A DNA stretch of 64,000 nt from Leptotrichia hongkongensis. GTDB taxonomy: Bacteria; Fusobacteriota; Fusobacteriia; Fusobacteriales; Leptotrichiaceae. Positions 27,590 to 36,298 of this stretch are shown in pieces (the first letter of the stretch is position 1; every line of letters starts with the position of its first letter). Where the stretch lies: assembly GCF_007990635.1 (NCBI RefSeq), contig NZ_AP019846.1, positions 1,550,001-1,614,000 of the forward strand. The letters are read 5' to 3'. The notes below the pieces were generated by a model. It was not told the origin of the DNA, did no database searches, and saw only the letters and a program-made list of their open reading frames with translations. Both the position numbers and the translations under genes were made by a program.

Positions 27590-27635
27590 AAAAATGTGTA
27601 ACTATTCAAATAAAACTGAGTAATTACACATTTTT
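27590..27635. terminator. bidirectional terminator between comM and engB
   Basis: Perfect 12-bp stem AAAAATGTGTAA/TTACACATTTTT with A and T runs at its two ends. The right arm overlaps the last codons of engB. Confidence 0.8.
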
Positions 27636-28241
27636 ATATCTCTTTAATTTCTTATTTTTCTCATTAATCCGTTCTTCTATAAAATCAAGCAATTCTTTTC
27701 TTCCAGTATTTTTTAATGAAGAATAAAAAAATACATCTTCATTTTTAAATACAAGTTTTTTCCTGATTTCCTTTAGCTGTTTAAACTTTTCATTGTTTGA
27801 CAATTTATCAGCTTTTGTAAATATTATATAATATTCAATTTCAAAATGTTCTAACCATTTTAACATTTCCATGTCCTCATTTGACGGAACTCTACGCAAA
27901 TCCAGCAATAAAAAAACTACTTTTTCACGATTTGACACAAGATAGCTTTCTATTGTTTTTCCCCAATTTCTTTTCACAGCCTCAGGCACTTTAGCAAATC
28001 CATATCCTGGCAAATCCACAAAATGAATTTTGCTATTTATCAAAAAATAATTGATTAACTGTGTTCTTCCTGGCGTTTTACTAGTTCTTGCCAAATTTTT
28101 TCTTTTTGTAAGTGAATTTATCAGTGAAGATTTTCCCACATTTGATCTTCCAATAAAAGAAAATTCCACAGTGTTATTAAATTCCGGATAATCTTTTTCC
28201 ACAACTGCTGATTTCACAAATTCTGACTTGCTTATTTCCAT
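27624..28241 (-). CDS. ysxC: ribosome biogenesis GTPase YsxC/EngB
   Basis: 205 residues of the EngB family, needed for 50S subunit assembly. G-motifs are intact: G1 GRSNVGKSSL, G2/G3 TPGRTQLINYF and VDLPGYGFAKVP, G4 TKADKLS. The start follows AGGTG. It is the first or only gene of a transcript running toward the shared terminator; the LCP gene upstream is 35 bases away and may be co-transcribed. Confidence 0.95.
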   Translation of the reverse strand: MEISKSEFVKSAVVEKDYPEFNNTVEFSFIGRSNVGKSSLINSLTKRKNLARTSKTPGRTQLINYFLINSKIHFVDLPGYGFAKVPEAVKRNWGKTIESYLVSNREKVVFLLLDLRRVPSNEDMEMLKWLEHFEIEYYIIFTKADKLSNNEKFKQLKEIRKKLVFKNEDVFFYSSLKNTGRKELLDFIEERINEKNKKLKRYKNV

Positions 28242-28276
28242 GCTTCACCTCTTTTTTTCTATAATTTTCTATTTTT

Positions 28277-29074
28277 CTAATTTTTAAACTCATCTTTTGC
28301 ATTTTCCACTGAAGTTTCTTCAGGAATAAAGTACCAGATTCCATTAATCATTCTTCCATCTCCAGTAATCTCATACTGCTCAATTTTTTTGTTTAGTAAA
28401 AATGCTGGTAATACTGATAATCCTTTAATTGGATTTACTGCAACATCCATCTTTTCTTTTGCATATCCATAAACTTCTGGAATATATTTCCATCCAGATG
28501 GTGCAACTAATTTTTTCACAATTCCCTGAATAACCTGTCTTTGACGTTCATCACGCTTAAAGGCTGTATCACTTTTTCTATGTCTTGTATAGGCAAGTGC
28601 CATTCTCCCTCTTAAATTATAAACTTGACCTTGATTAAAATGAAATACTTCTTGATCAAAATAGTCCTGATTAAAAGTGTGATTTGAAACAACATCAACT
28701 CCATCAATCAAATTAGTTAAGTTCATAACATCTTCAAATCTAAATCTTACATGATAATTAATTTTTGTATCAAGAAAGTTTTCCACAGCGTCAATTGTAC
28801 ATTGCACACCGCCAAAGTGATGTGAATGTGTAATTTTATCCTGCTTATAATTTTCACAAGGAATCTCTGCATATGTATCACGCGGAATCGAAATCATTTT
28901 TACCTGTGCCAGATAAGGCACAACTCTTATAACAACTAGCCCATCGCTCCGAGAACCTTCTGTCGGCTGATTAGCATACGCGTCTACTCCTATGACAAGA
29001 ATATTAAATGGTACAGAAAGCCACCCTATAAGCACCACTAAAAATATTCCTAATATTATAAATACTTTTTTCAT
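28277..29074 (-). CDS. LytR-CpsA-Psr (LCP) family protein
   Basis: 265 residues: one N-terminal membrane helix (residues 3-21) and an LCP domain with the family motifs GVDAYANQPTEGSRSDG, SIPRDTYAEIP and ALAYTRHRKSD. LCP enzymes transfer lipid-linked polymers onto peptidoglycan in Gram-positives. In this Gram-negative background the acceptor is unknown. The conserved arginines (SIPRDT, YTRHRK) are present, so it should be active. Confidence 0.9.
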   Translation of the reverse strand: MKKVFIILGIFLVVLIGWLSVPFNILVIGVDAYANQPTEGSRSDGLVVIRVVPYLAQVKMISIPRDTYAEIPCENYKQDKITHSHHFGGVQCTIDAVENFLDTKINYHVRFRFEDVMNLTNLIDGVDVVSNHTFNQDYFDQEVFHFNQGQVYNLRGRMALAYTRHRKSDTAFKRDERQRQVIQGIVKKLVAPSGWKYIPEVYGYAKEKMDVAVNPIKGLSVLPAFLLNKKIEQYEITGDGRMINGIWYFIPEETSVENAKDEFKN

Positions 29075-29118
29075 TTTTTCACCTCTTAATTTTACATTAT
29101 TTATACTTTTACAAATTT

Positions 29119-29466
29119 TTGAATAATATATTTAAAATAAATTTATTTAATACTAAACCTCGTTTAAAAATTAGAACAAATTTTTATAATAAGGTTTTTC
29201 AACAGTTAATTCATAATCATTCAATTTTTTTCTATTTTATTTTCATAGGATTGCTCATTACCGCAAATCCTACAACCTATGATACTAAATTCTATTTAAA
29301 AAATAAAAATTATATATTAAATCATTTGAAAATATTGGGTTTATATCCTTTATTAGAGAACTTTATAATAAAGCTTACTCTTACAAATTATTTCAAAGTT
29401 AAATTTTATAGTAAAACTTATTTAAAACCAAACACAAAAGCTATGACTATTTTACTCAAACCTTAA
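29119..29466 (+). pseudogene. remnant of a small membrane protein gene
   Basis: The frame includes a hydrophobic segment FFYFIFIGLLITANP then a polar stretch; the GLL-x-x-A-x-P pattern resembles DUF4359-type proteins and the small frame at 1175-1294. There is no ribosome site, and the last 20 residues are encoded by the inserted repeat at 29407-29511. An inverted repeat (AAACCT...AGGTTT, 29156-29197) lies in the 5' part. I take it as a fragment. Confidence 0.35.
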
Positions 29467-29511
29467 ATTTATATAATTTTAGCAGTTTAATTTAAAATAG
29501 GTTTGAGTATA
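29407..29511 (+). mobile_element. 105-bp MITE-like repeat, copy 3
   Basis: Inserted at the 3' end of coaE. Its right end supplies the last residues of CoaE (NILKPILN) and its stop codon. Removing the element with one TA would end CoaE as ENKI followed by a stop, so the insertion only changed the tail. It is the most diverged of the four copies. Confidence 0.75.
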
Positions 29512-30117
29512 TTTTCAAATTCTATTTTTTTCAAAAAATCATCAACTTTTTTTTCCAAATCCTGAATATTTCCGTCATTTTCAATAACATAGTCACTTCT
29601 TTTCTTTTTTTCATCCAAAGACATTTGTGAATTTATAATACTCAAAGCCTCTTCTTTACTACGGTTATCCCTAGATAAAATACGTTTAATCTGCGTTTCT
29701 TTTTCTGCACTTACTAGCAAAATGTAATCAAATTCCTTTTCCCATTGAACTTCAAAAAGAAGCTGAATTTCCACAAAAATAATTTTATTTTCTTTTTTAC
29801 ACTCCAGAATCTTTTCTCGCATAATACGTAAAATCTCTGGATGCATAACAGAATTTAAAATAAGTCTTTTTTCTCTATTTCCAAAAATAACTCTTCCTAA
29901 TTTTTCACGTGAAACAATCCAATTTCCAGTATTATTATATTCTAAGACTTCTTTACCAAAATTTTCTACAATTTTTCCACAACCTTAGGAAATTTAATAA
30001 CTTCATGAGAAATTATGTCTAAATCAATAACTGGAAATTTTTTTCTTTTAAAATTTGACTAACTGTACTTTTTCCTGTTCCAATTCCACCTGTAAGCCCA
30101 ATAACTACTTTTTTCAT
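29487..30117 (-). pseudogene. coaE: dephospho-CoA kinase, frameshifted
   Basis: Last step of coenzyme A synthesis. The frame from the ATG at 30117 reads VVIGLTGGIGTGKSTVSQIL, the P-loop, then breaks in a run of seven A (plus-strand T at about 30041-30047). One extra A restores VIDLDIISHEVIKFP and all the rest, including SREKLGRVIFG and MHPEI. The C-terminus is rewritten by the repeat at 29407-29511. CoaE is normally essential, so a sequencing error is the likeliest reason for the break. Confidence 0.85.
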
Positions 30118-30332
30118 TTTTTCCTTCCCACAAAAATCCAGTTTAAATTCAAAATTTATTCAATTTTACAAAAGTGTGGATATATTTTATACCTTTTTTC
30201 ATTTATTTGCAACAATTTTTATTTTTCAAATTCAATATAATCCCTAAATAAAACAATATAAGTCAAGATTATATTAATTTTATCAATACAGAAAATAATT
30301 TTTTTTATATAATAAAATTTCAAAAGAAAATA

Positions 30333-30341
30333 TGGTATAAT
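30333..30341 (+). promoter_or_regulatory. extended -10 promoter of accB-accC
   Basis: ATGGTATAAT includes the extended -10 form TG-n-TATAAT, about 130 bases before the accB start; no good -35 is seen. The remaining part of the 350-base gap (30118-30468) shows nothing recognisable apart from A/T-rich sequence. Confidence 0.5.
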
Positions 30342-30468
30342 AAAAACAGAACTAAGAAAAGAAAAAATTGAAAAAATACTTATAATATGATAAAATTATA
30401 TGTATAATTTTGTGATAAATTTGGCGATTAAAAGTTTGATTTATAAAATTAAGATACAAGGAGGGAAT

Positions 30469-30873
30469 ATGGAACTTAAAGATATTCAGGAATTGATGAA
30501 AGTTCTAAAGAAAGAAGATATAGCAGAACTAAAAGTAAGATATGGAAAAGTAAAACTTACATTAACAAATTCTGAAACTACAAATATCGCAAATAATGTA
30601 GCACCTGTAACAGAAAAGGTTGAAAAAGAAACTCTTACAGCTGTATTAGCAGCAGAAGAAATTATCAAATCGAGTAATGTGGGAAGAATAAAGCTAGTAA
30701 GTTCAAAACCTGGAACTTTAGTAAAAAAAGGACAAGTTCTTGCAAAAATAAATACAATAGGAATTGATAATGATGTAAAATCTAATGTAGATGGTATTTT
30801 AAAAGAAGTGCTAGTGGCAGACGGCTCACCAGTTGACTTTGCAAAAGAACTATTTAAAATTGAAATTAATTAA
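30469..30873 (+). CDS. accB: biotin carboxyl carrier-like protein lacking the biotin lysine
   Basis: 134 residues from the ATG after AAGGAGGG. The N-terminus fits AccB (IQELMKVLKKEDIAELKVRYG), and the last 60 residues align without gaps to a biotinyl domain: PGTLVKKGQVLAKI...VDGILKEVLVADGSPVDFAKELF. At the hairpin where the family has E-A-M-K-x-M, this protein reads N95-T-I-G98-I-D, so the biotin-accepting lysine is a glycine. The protein cannot be biotinylated at the usual place. accC follows after 45 bases, so the pair is still an operon. Confidence 0.8.
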   Translation: MELKDIQELMKVLKKEDIAELKVRYGKVKLTLTNSETTNIANNVAPVTEKVEKETLTAVLAAEEIIKSSNVGRIKLVSSKPGTLVKKGQVLAKINTIGIDNDVKSNVDGILKEVLVADGSPVDFAKELFKIEIN

Positions 30874-30918
30874 AATTATTTTTATGAAACAGAAATCTTT
30901 TAGGAGGATAGAATATTA

Positions 30919-32274
30919 ATGTTTAAAAAAATATTAATAGCAAATAGAGGAGAAATTGCTGTTAGGATAATTAGGGCAGCAAGAGAGTTAGGAATTGCCA
31001 CAGTTGCAGTTTATTCAGAAGCTGATAAAGATTCACTTCACGTAAAACTTGCCGACGAAGCTGTCTGTATCGGAACTGCCAGTAGTGCAGACTCATATCT
31101 AAAAATACCGAATATTATTTCAGCAGCACAGATTACAGGAAGTGAGGCTATTCACCCAGGATATGGATTTTTAGCAGAAAATCAAAGATTTGCTGAAATA
31201 TGTGATAAAAACAACATCGTATTCATTGGTCCAAAACCTCAACTAATCAGTATGATGGGAGACAAGGCAACAGCAAGGGAAACTGCTATCAAGCACAAAG
31301 TTCCAATAACAAAAGGGTCAGATGGAATTGTTCCAAATGTTGAAGAAGCCAAAAAAGTTGCACAATGGATAACTTATCCTGTTATGATAAAAGCAACTGC
31401 AGGAGGCGGCGGAAAAGGAATGAGAATCGCCCATGATGAAAAAGAACTTGTAGAAAATTTTGTTGCTGCACAAAATGAGGCAAAAGCGGCTTTTGGAAAT
31501 CCAGATGTTTATATTGAAAAATACGTTGAAGAACCAAGACACGTTGAAATACAAGTTATTGGAGATAAATTTGGAAATGTTGTCCATCTTGGAGAAAGAG
31601 ACTGCTCTATCCAAAGAAGACACCAAAAATTAATAGAAGAATCTCCATCAGCAGGAATTGATGCAAAAACACGTGAAAAAATGGGGAAATTCGCTGCAAA
31701 ATTAACAAAAGGAATTGGTTACGACAGTGTTGGAACATTGGAATTTCTTGTTGACAAAAACATGAATTTCTATTTTATGGAAATGAATACAAGAATTCAG
31801 GTAGAGCATACAGTAAGTGAAGAAATCACTGGTGTAGATTTGATAAAAGAGCAAATAAGAGTAGCCGCAGGAGAAAAATTAAGTTTTTCTCAAAAAGATA
31901 TAAATATTAATGGACATGTAATAGAATGCAGAATTAATGCAGAGGACTCTGAAAATGGTTTCCTTCCATCTTCAGGAGTTCTAGAAACATATATTCCATC
32001 AGGTGGAATTGGAGTAAGAATCGATTCTCATTCTTATCAGAATTATGAAATCCCGCCTTACTACGATTCAATGATAGCGAAACTTATCGTAAAAGGAAAA
32101 AATAGGGAAGAAGCTATTGCAAGAATGAAACGTGCCTTAAAGGAATTTATTATAGAAGGTATTGACACAACTATACCATTTCACTTAAAAGTGCTTGATA
32201 ATGAAGACTTTAAAAAAGGAACAATCTATACAAACTTTATTGAGACACATTTTAAGGATGCACTTGGTAAATAA
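30919..32274 (+). CDS. accC: acetyl-CoA carboxylase biotin carboxylase subunit
   Basis: 451 residues, full length. Visible are the start FKKILIANRGEIAVRIIRAA, the glycine-rich ATP loop KATAGGGGKGMRIA, RDCSIQRRHQKLIEE, and the active-site stretch FMEMNTRIQVEH. It carboxylates biotin carried on BCCP using ATP and bicarbonate. It looks fully active, which contrasts with the lysine-less carrier encoded just upstream. accA/accD are not in the window. Confidence 0.96.
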   Translation: MFKKILIANRGEIAVRIIRAARELGIATVAVYSEADKDSLHVKLADEAVCIGTASSADSYLKIPNIISAAQITGSEAIHPGYGFLAENQRFAEICDKNNIVFIGPKPQLISMMGDKATARETAIKHKVPITKGSDGIVPNVEEAKKVAQWITYPVMIKATAGGGGKGMRIAHDEKELVENFVAAQNEAKAAFGNPDVYIEKYVEEPRHVEIQVIGDKFGNVVHLGERDCSIQRRHQKLIEESPSAGIDAKTREKMGKFAAKLTKGIGYDSVGTLEFLVDKNMNFYFMEMNTRIQVEHTVSEEITGVDLIKEQIRVAAGEKLSFSQKDININGHVIECRINAEDSENGFLPSSGVLETYIPSGGIGVRIDSHSYQNYEIPPYYDSMIAKLIVKGKNREEAIARMKRALKEFIIEGIDTTIPFHLKVLDNEDFKKGTIYTNFIETHFKDALGK

Positions 32275-32380
32275 TTAATAAAAAACTGGATAATAATTTT
32301 TGAAATCAAAAAAAATCATATTATTAATTAAATAATATGATTACTATTTGATAAAAAATAAAAAATAGGAGGAATTAGAA

Positions 32381-32776
32381 ATGAACGAATTAGGAAATGT
32401 AAATATATCTCAGGAAGTAGTAGCGACTATTGCAGAATCAGTAGTAGCAGAAATTGAAGGAGTACACAGCCTTGTTGGTGGAACTTCTAAAAACGAAATT
32501 GTTAAATTTTTCCAAAATGTATCTTCAGGTGGAAAAGGAATTGAAGTAGAAGTTGGAGAAACTGAATGTACATTAGATTTATACATCGTTGCAAAAATGG
32601 GATTCAAGTTACCTGCATTAGCTGGAGAAATCCAAACAAAAGTAGTAAAAGCAATTACTGAAATGACAGGATTAAAAGTTCAGGAAGTAAACGTATATAT
32701 TCAAAAAATTATAAAAGAAGACAAAAAAGAGAATGTTCAAGCTCCTGTAACAGAAACTGCAGAAATTGAAGAATAA
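32381..32776 (+). CDS. Asp23/Gls24 family protein (YloU-like)
   Basis: 131 residues: GNVNISQEVVATIAESVVAE at the start, VEVGETECTLDLYIVAKMG in the middle and MTGLKVQEVNVYIQKI, all Asp23 family features. Such proteins gather at the membrane with AmaP and are linked to envelope stress. The AmaP-like gene and nusB follow, the usual Firmicutes-type order accB-accC-asp23-nusB. The start has AGGAGGA. Confidence 0.92.
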   Translation: MNELGNVNISQEVVATIAESVVAEIEGVHSLVGGTSKNEIVKFFQNVSSGGKGIEVEVGETECTLDLYIVAKMGFKLPALAGEIQTKVVKAITEMTGLKVQEVNVYIQKIIKEDKKENVQAPVTETAEIEE

Positions 32777-32865
32777 AAATCATAATAGACTCAAATATTA
32801 TTGAATTTAAATATAAATTTTTATTAATAATATTTGAGAATATTCACTCAATTAGGAAAGGAGAA

Positions 32866-32922
32866 ACTGACAGATACACTTCATCTAACTCGCAAAGTTA
32901 AAATGCAGTGTATTTTGTCAGT
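32866..32922 (+). promoter_or_regulatory. hairpin between the Shine-Dalgarno and start codon of amaP
   Basis: Arms 32866-32884 and 32903-32922 pair over about 18 positions with one bulge and one mismatch; TAACT/AGTTA extends the stem to a CGCAA loop. The only ribosome site, AGGAAAGGAG (32854-32863), lies immediately upstream, and the AmaP ATG at 32931 lies eight bases downstream. Folding would bring the site to within about 11-12 bases of the ATG. Confidence 0.6.
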
Positions 32923-32930
32923 ATATATTA

Positions 32931-33503
32931 ATGATTGCAATATTAGGATTTTTAGCAAGACTATCTGTAATACTTGGATTTGTTGGTATTGTATTTTCAA
33001 GTATATCAGATATTCTGTTTAGGACTGATTATTTAGGACAACTAGATAGTTTTATAGATTTAAGTAGTTTAAATTTTAAAATCTTAGTTGGACTATTATC
33101 AATAATTTATTTAGTAGTATTTTTACTTTCTTATATTAATAAACTTACAAAATATTCTCAAAATAGAAAAGTTAAAAATAAAAATGGAGAAATAGAAGTT
33201 TCCATAAAAACAATAAATGAAACATCAAAAGATTTCTTAAATGGACAGGAAATCATTAAAAATTCAAAAGTAAAATCATATCCAAAAGGAAAATCTGTCG
33301 TTATTGAAGCTACTGTAGATACTTATAATGTCGATAACTTAAATGAAAAACTTGCAGAAATTCAAAATAAATTATCTGAATATGTTTTTCATTCAACTGG
33401 AATTACTGTAAAAAAAAGTAAAGTAAAATTGAAAAAAGTTTTAGGAGAAACAATTGTTGAAAAAAAAATTATTGACTCTCCAACTAATCAAAAGAAAATA
33501 TAA
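32931..33503 (+). CDS. AmaP-like alkaline-shock membrane anchor
   Basis: 190 residues: two membrane helices (about residues 2-25 and 45-67) around a short loop, then a cytoplasmic domain with EVSIKTINETSKDFL and VEATVDTYNVDNLNEKL, in the style of AmaP, which anchors Asp23. It follows the Asp23 gene. The ribosome site is separated from the ATG by the hairpin at 32866-32922. After the TAA the same frame stays open for 28 more codons and stops at TAATG, overlapping the nusB ATG, so the original protein may have been longer. Confidence 0.75.
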   Translation: MIAILGFLARLSVILGFVGIVFSSISDILFRTDYLGQLDSFIDLSSLNFKILVGLLSIIYLVVFLLSYINKLTKYSQNRKVKNKNGEIEVSIKTINETSKDFLNGQEIIKNSKVKSYPKGKSVVIEATVDTYNVDNLNEKLAEIQNKLSEYVFHSTGITVKKSKVKLKKVLGETIVEKKIIDSPTNQKKI

Positions 33504-33586
33504 AAAAATAACAATAACATTATCTCAAAATTAGAAAATCAAACTAATACAGAAATTAAAACTTCTTCATCTGGAAAGGAAAATTA

Positions 33587-34002
33587 ATGACACGAAGAAA
33601 AATTAGAGAAGAGATATTTAAACTTCTTTTGAATATGAACTAATTAACAATGATATCGAAAAGAGAATAAATGATGTAATTACTGAAGAAAACTTAAAAA
33701 AAGATGAGGAAATTGATTTTTTAAGAAGTTATGTTACTGAAATAATTGCAAATGAGAGTATTTTAATTGAAAGAATAAAGGATGTATTAGAAGGCTGGAC
33801 GTATGAACGTTTAGGAACAATTGAAAAAGTTTTATTAAAAGTATCCTTCTATGAAATTACGATAAAAAATGTTGGATATGAAATCGCAATTAATGAAGTT
33901 TTAGAAATTGCAAAAAAATATTCATATAATGACACAAAAGACTTTTTAAACGGAATTCTTGCGAAATTAATAAAAAATATTAAAGAAGAAAAGTATAAAT
34001 AA
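33587..34002 (+). pseudogene. nusB: transcription antitermination factor NusB, frameshifted
   Basis: Starts MTRRKIREEIFKLL, then a stop arises because the T run at 33627-33630 has four T; five T would give FEYELINNDIEKRI and an intact 138-residue NusB with ERLGTIEKVLLKVSFYEI and the end-typical YSYNDTKDFLNGILAKL. NusB binds boxA RNA with S10 in rRNA antitermination. As the gene is widely important, the missing base may be a sequencing error. It follows amaP closely. Confidence 0.85.
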
Positions 34003-34045
34003 ATGGAAGAATAAATTAAAAGAAACAAATATTAAATTATGAAAG

Positions 34046-34076
34046 ACTTCTATATTTAAAATATGGAAGTTTTTTA
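34046..34076 (+). terminator. terminator after nusB
   Basis: Stem ACTTCTATATTT with AAATATGGAAGT (one G-T pair), followed by six T. It closes the accB-nusB transcript. Confidence 0.8.
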
Positions 34077-34215
34077 AATATTCTTGCTTTATTAAACTTA
34101 TAAAATTATATAAATCTAAAAGTTAAATATTCTTAATTTTAAACTCAATAAAAATTTACAAAAACTATATTATAGATTTTTATTTTAAAATATTTAGAAA
34201 AGGAAATACAGGATA

Positions 34216-35328
34216 ATGAAGAGAATAGGAATAATTACTGGAAAGTTTTTTCCACTTCACATTGGGCATGTAAACTTTATTCAAAGAGCCAGCGGAATTG
34301 TAGACAGATTATATGTTATTATCTCATATTCTGATGATGCAGATGATCTTCTTACTTCTAACTCCCGTTTTGTGAAGGAAATCACACCAAAGGACAGATT
34401 ACGTTTTGTAAAACAGACATTTAAAAATCAGCCAAATATTTCATCATTTTTATTGGATGAAAATAACTTTTCTCAGCAAGGTGATAACTGGGAAGAATGG
34501 GCTATAACCTTAAAAAATGAAATTGAAAAAAGAGAAAAAATGGAAAATGAAAACGAAATAGACTGGAAAAATGATGTGATATTCATTAGCAATCGTGATG
34601 AAGACAAAGAGTACAATTTAAAGCATTTTGGTTCAGAAACTAGATCCATAGATAAAAATTATATAGAATACAATGTTAATTCCAAGCAAATACGTGAAAA
34701 TCCTAGTAAATATTGGAACTACTTGCCACGTGAAGTAAGAGAACATCTAATACCCATTATTACAATCTGTGGAGGAGAAAGTAGTGGAAAAAGCGTAATG
34801 ATAGATAAACTTGCAAATGTTTTTAATACAACTTCTGCTTGGGAATATGGACGTGAATATGTTTTTGAAAAATTAGGTGGAGATGAAGAATCATTACAAT
34901 ATTCTGACTACGAAAAAATCGTTTTCGGGCATCAGTCAAATGTCTTATATGCTGCAAGAAATGCTAATAAATTTGCATTGATTGATACAGATTACATTGC
35001 AACACTGGCCTTTTGCCTAACTTATGAAAAACGGGACAATCCAATAGTTCGTGAATTTGTACAAAATTACAGATTTGACTTGACGATTTTACTTGAAAAT
35101 AATGTTACTTGGGTAAATGATGGCCTTCGTTCAATTGGCGACAATGACAGACGTGAAAAATTCCAAAATTTATTAAAGAAATTATATAAAGAATATCATA
35201 TTCAATATATTACAGTAAAATCAAATAGCTACGAAAAAAGATACTTGGCTTGTAAACATATTATAAAGGCATATTTAGATGGTGCTGATAATTCACAGCT
35301 TCAGGAAATAGCAGATTCTTTTATATAA
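34216..35328 (+). CDS. nadR: NadR-type NMN adenylyltransferase / nicotinamide riboside kinase
   Basis: 370 residues with two enzyme domains. Residues 1-170 are a nucleotidyltransferase with GKFFPLHIGHVNFIQ (HxGH) and the downstream NRDEDKEYNLKHFG. Residues 180-370 are a P-loop kinase with ICGGESSGKSVMIDKL. The DNA-binding helix-turn-helix of enterobacterial NadR is absent, so it is a salvage enzyme only, making NAD from nicotinamide riboside. No PnuC transporter gene is adjacent. Confidence 0.93.
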   Translation: MKRIGIITGKFFPLHIGHVNFIQRASGIVDRLYVIISYSDDADDLLTSNSRFVKEITPKDRLRFVKQTFKNQPNISSFLLDENNFSQQGDNWEEWAITLKNEIEKREKMENENEIDWKNDVIFISNRDEDKEYNLKHFGSETRSIDKNYIEYNVNSKQIRENPSKYWNYLPREVREHLIPIITICGGESSGKSVMIDKLANVFNTTSAWEYGREYVFEKLGGDEESLQYSDYEKIVFGHQSNVLYAARNANKFALIDTDYIATLAFCLTYEKRDNPIVREFVQNYRFDLTILLENNVTWVNDGLRSIGDNDRREKFQNLLKKLYKEYHIQYITVKSNSYEKRYLACKHIIKAYLDGADNSQLQEIADSFI

Positions 35329-35330
35329 AA

Positions 35331-35382
35331 AAATAACCTATTACTAAAATCCATTTTAATAGTTAGTAAATAGGTTTTTATT
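35331..35382 (+). terminator. terminator after nadR
   Basis: AACCTATT-ACTAA pairs with TTAGT-AAATAGGTT (one bulge), followed by T-rich sequence. Confidence 0.7.
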
Positions 35383-35513
35383 TCTCAAATTTTTATTTTA
35401 AGTTTTTGAAAAAACAGCTAAATACTTTTATCGTGCCCTCCTTAAATCGTGCATACTTAGCCATTTTTGAAAAACCACTTTATATTATATAATTACAAAA
35501 TTATATATTTTAT

Positions 35514-36010
35514 TTAGTCTCTTTTTCCCATTTCCTTATCTAATAAATATAACGTAGCGTTATTATTATCAACATCAAGTGAAATAATCTTATCAAGGAA
35601 TTTTGAGCTTGTTCTTCTTCTTCTTCCTGCTCTTCAGCAAATTCATTCAAGAATACTTCTGCACCATAATCTCCTAGTTCTCTTGCAAGTTTGTGAATAT
35701 TCTCAATAGAGGCTGTTACAGCTTCTTCATGTGCAAGAGCAGCTTCAAATACTTCTCTTACTGATGTAAAGTCCATTTTAGGTTTATCTAATCCCAAAAA
35801 TTCAATTTTACCGTTTCTTTTTAATACATACTCATAAAACTTTTTTGAATGTTCGATTTCCTCTTTTGCTTGATTTCCCATCCAGCTTGCAAAACCTTCT
35901 AATGCTCTTTCATCAAAGTATGCAGCCATAGCTTGATATTGGTAAGCCGCTGCTAATTCCATGTTTATTTGATTATTTAGTAAAACTTCTAATTCTTTAT
36001 TTAATTTCAT
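35514..36010 (-). pseudogene. duplicated ferritin gene, frameshifted
   Basis: Identical at the protein level to the ferritin at 36299-36796 for the first 137 residues, then broken by one missing T at about 35601-35604 (four T against five in the intact copy). The changed tail ends ten to twenty residues early. The ferroxidase residues are all before the break, so a shortened product could still fold in part. It keeps its own GGAGAG ribosome site. Confidence 0.9.
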
Positions 36011-36046
36011 TTTCTCTCCAATCTATATTTTTTATATCTTAAATTT

Positions 36047-36269
36047 TTAATTATGTTTTTCTAAACATTTTTCACAAGTACCTTTTATATAAAAATGTAT
36101 TTCATCAATTTCTACATTTCCCAATTTTGATAAATCAAATTTTGATAAATTTACATCAAAATCAACTATCTCTCCACAAGATTTACATTTGAAATGTCCA
36201 TGATTATCCGTGACTACATCATATCTTACTTCATTTTCTTCAATAATAATTTCTTGAATAATATTATTA
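36047..36269 (-). pseudogene. 3' fragment of perR inside the duplication
   Basis: Encodes only the last 72 or so residues of the PerR-like regulator (zinc-binding half) with no start. It fuses directly to the A/T hairpin behind ferritin copy B. Differences from the intact gene are silent, such as ATCAAAATCAAC against ATCAAAGTCAAT. Confidence 0.88.
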
Positions 36270-36298
36270 TATAATTACAAAATTATATACTACTTTAT

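Larger units (their letters stand above)
35484..36269 (-). repeat. tandem duplication, copy A (ferritin plus 3' part of perR)
   Basis: A unit of about 786 bp is repeated head to tail (copy B 36270-37055). It spans the end of perR and the whole ferritin gene. The copies differ by a few bases, mostly silent, plus one deleted T in ferritin copy A. Both copies end in an A/T hairpin around AATTACAAAATT. The short shared ATTAT at the junction suggests slippage or microhomology. Confidence 0.9.

Noticed and set aside
28277-29074. A complete capsule or teichoic acid locus around the LCP gene
   Set aside because: No glycosyltransferase, polymerase or export gene lies nearby; the gene stands next to engB only.
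32834-33022. A plus-strand frame reading through the amaP hairpin
   Set aside because: It exists because the hairpin has no stops in that frame; its end lies inside amaP in another frame, and no protein features are seen.
35484-35507. A PerR box behind the ferritin copies (AATTACAAAATT)
   Set aside because: It lies after the stop codons, not before a start, and forms an A/T hairpin better suited to a weak terminator.
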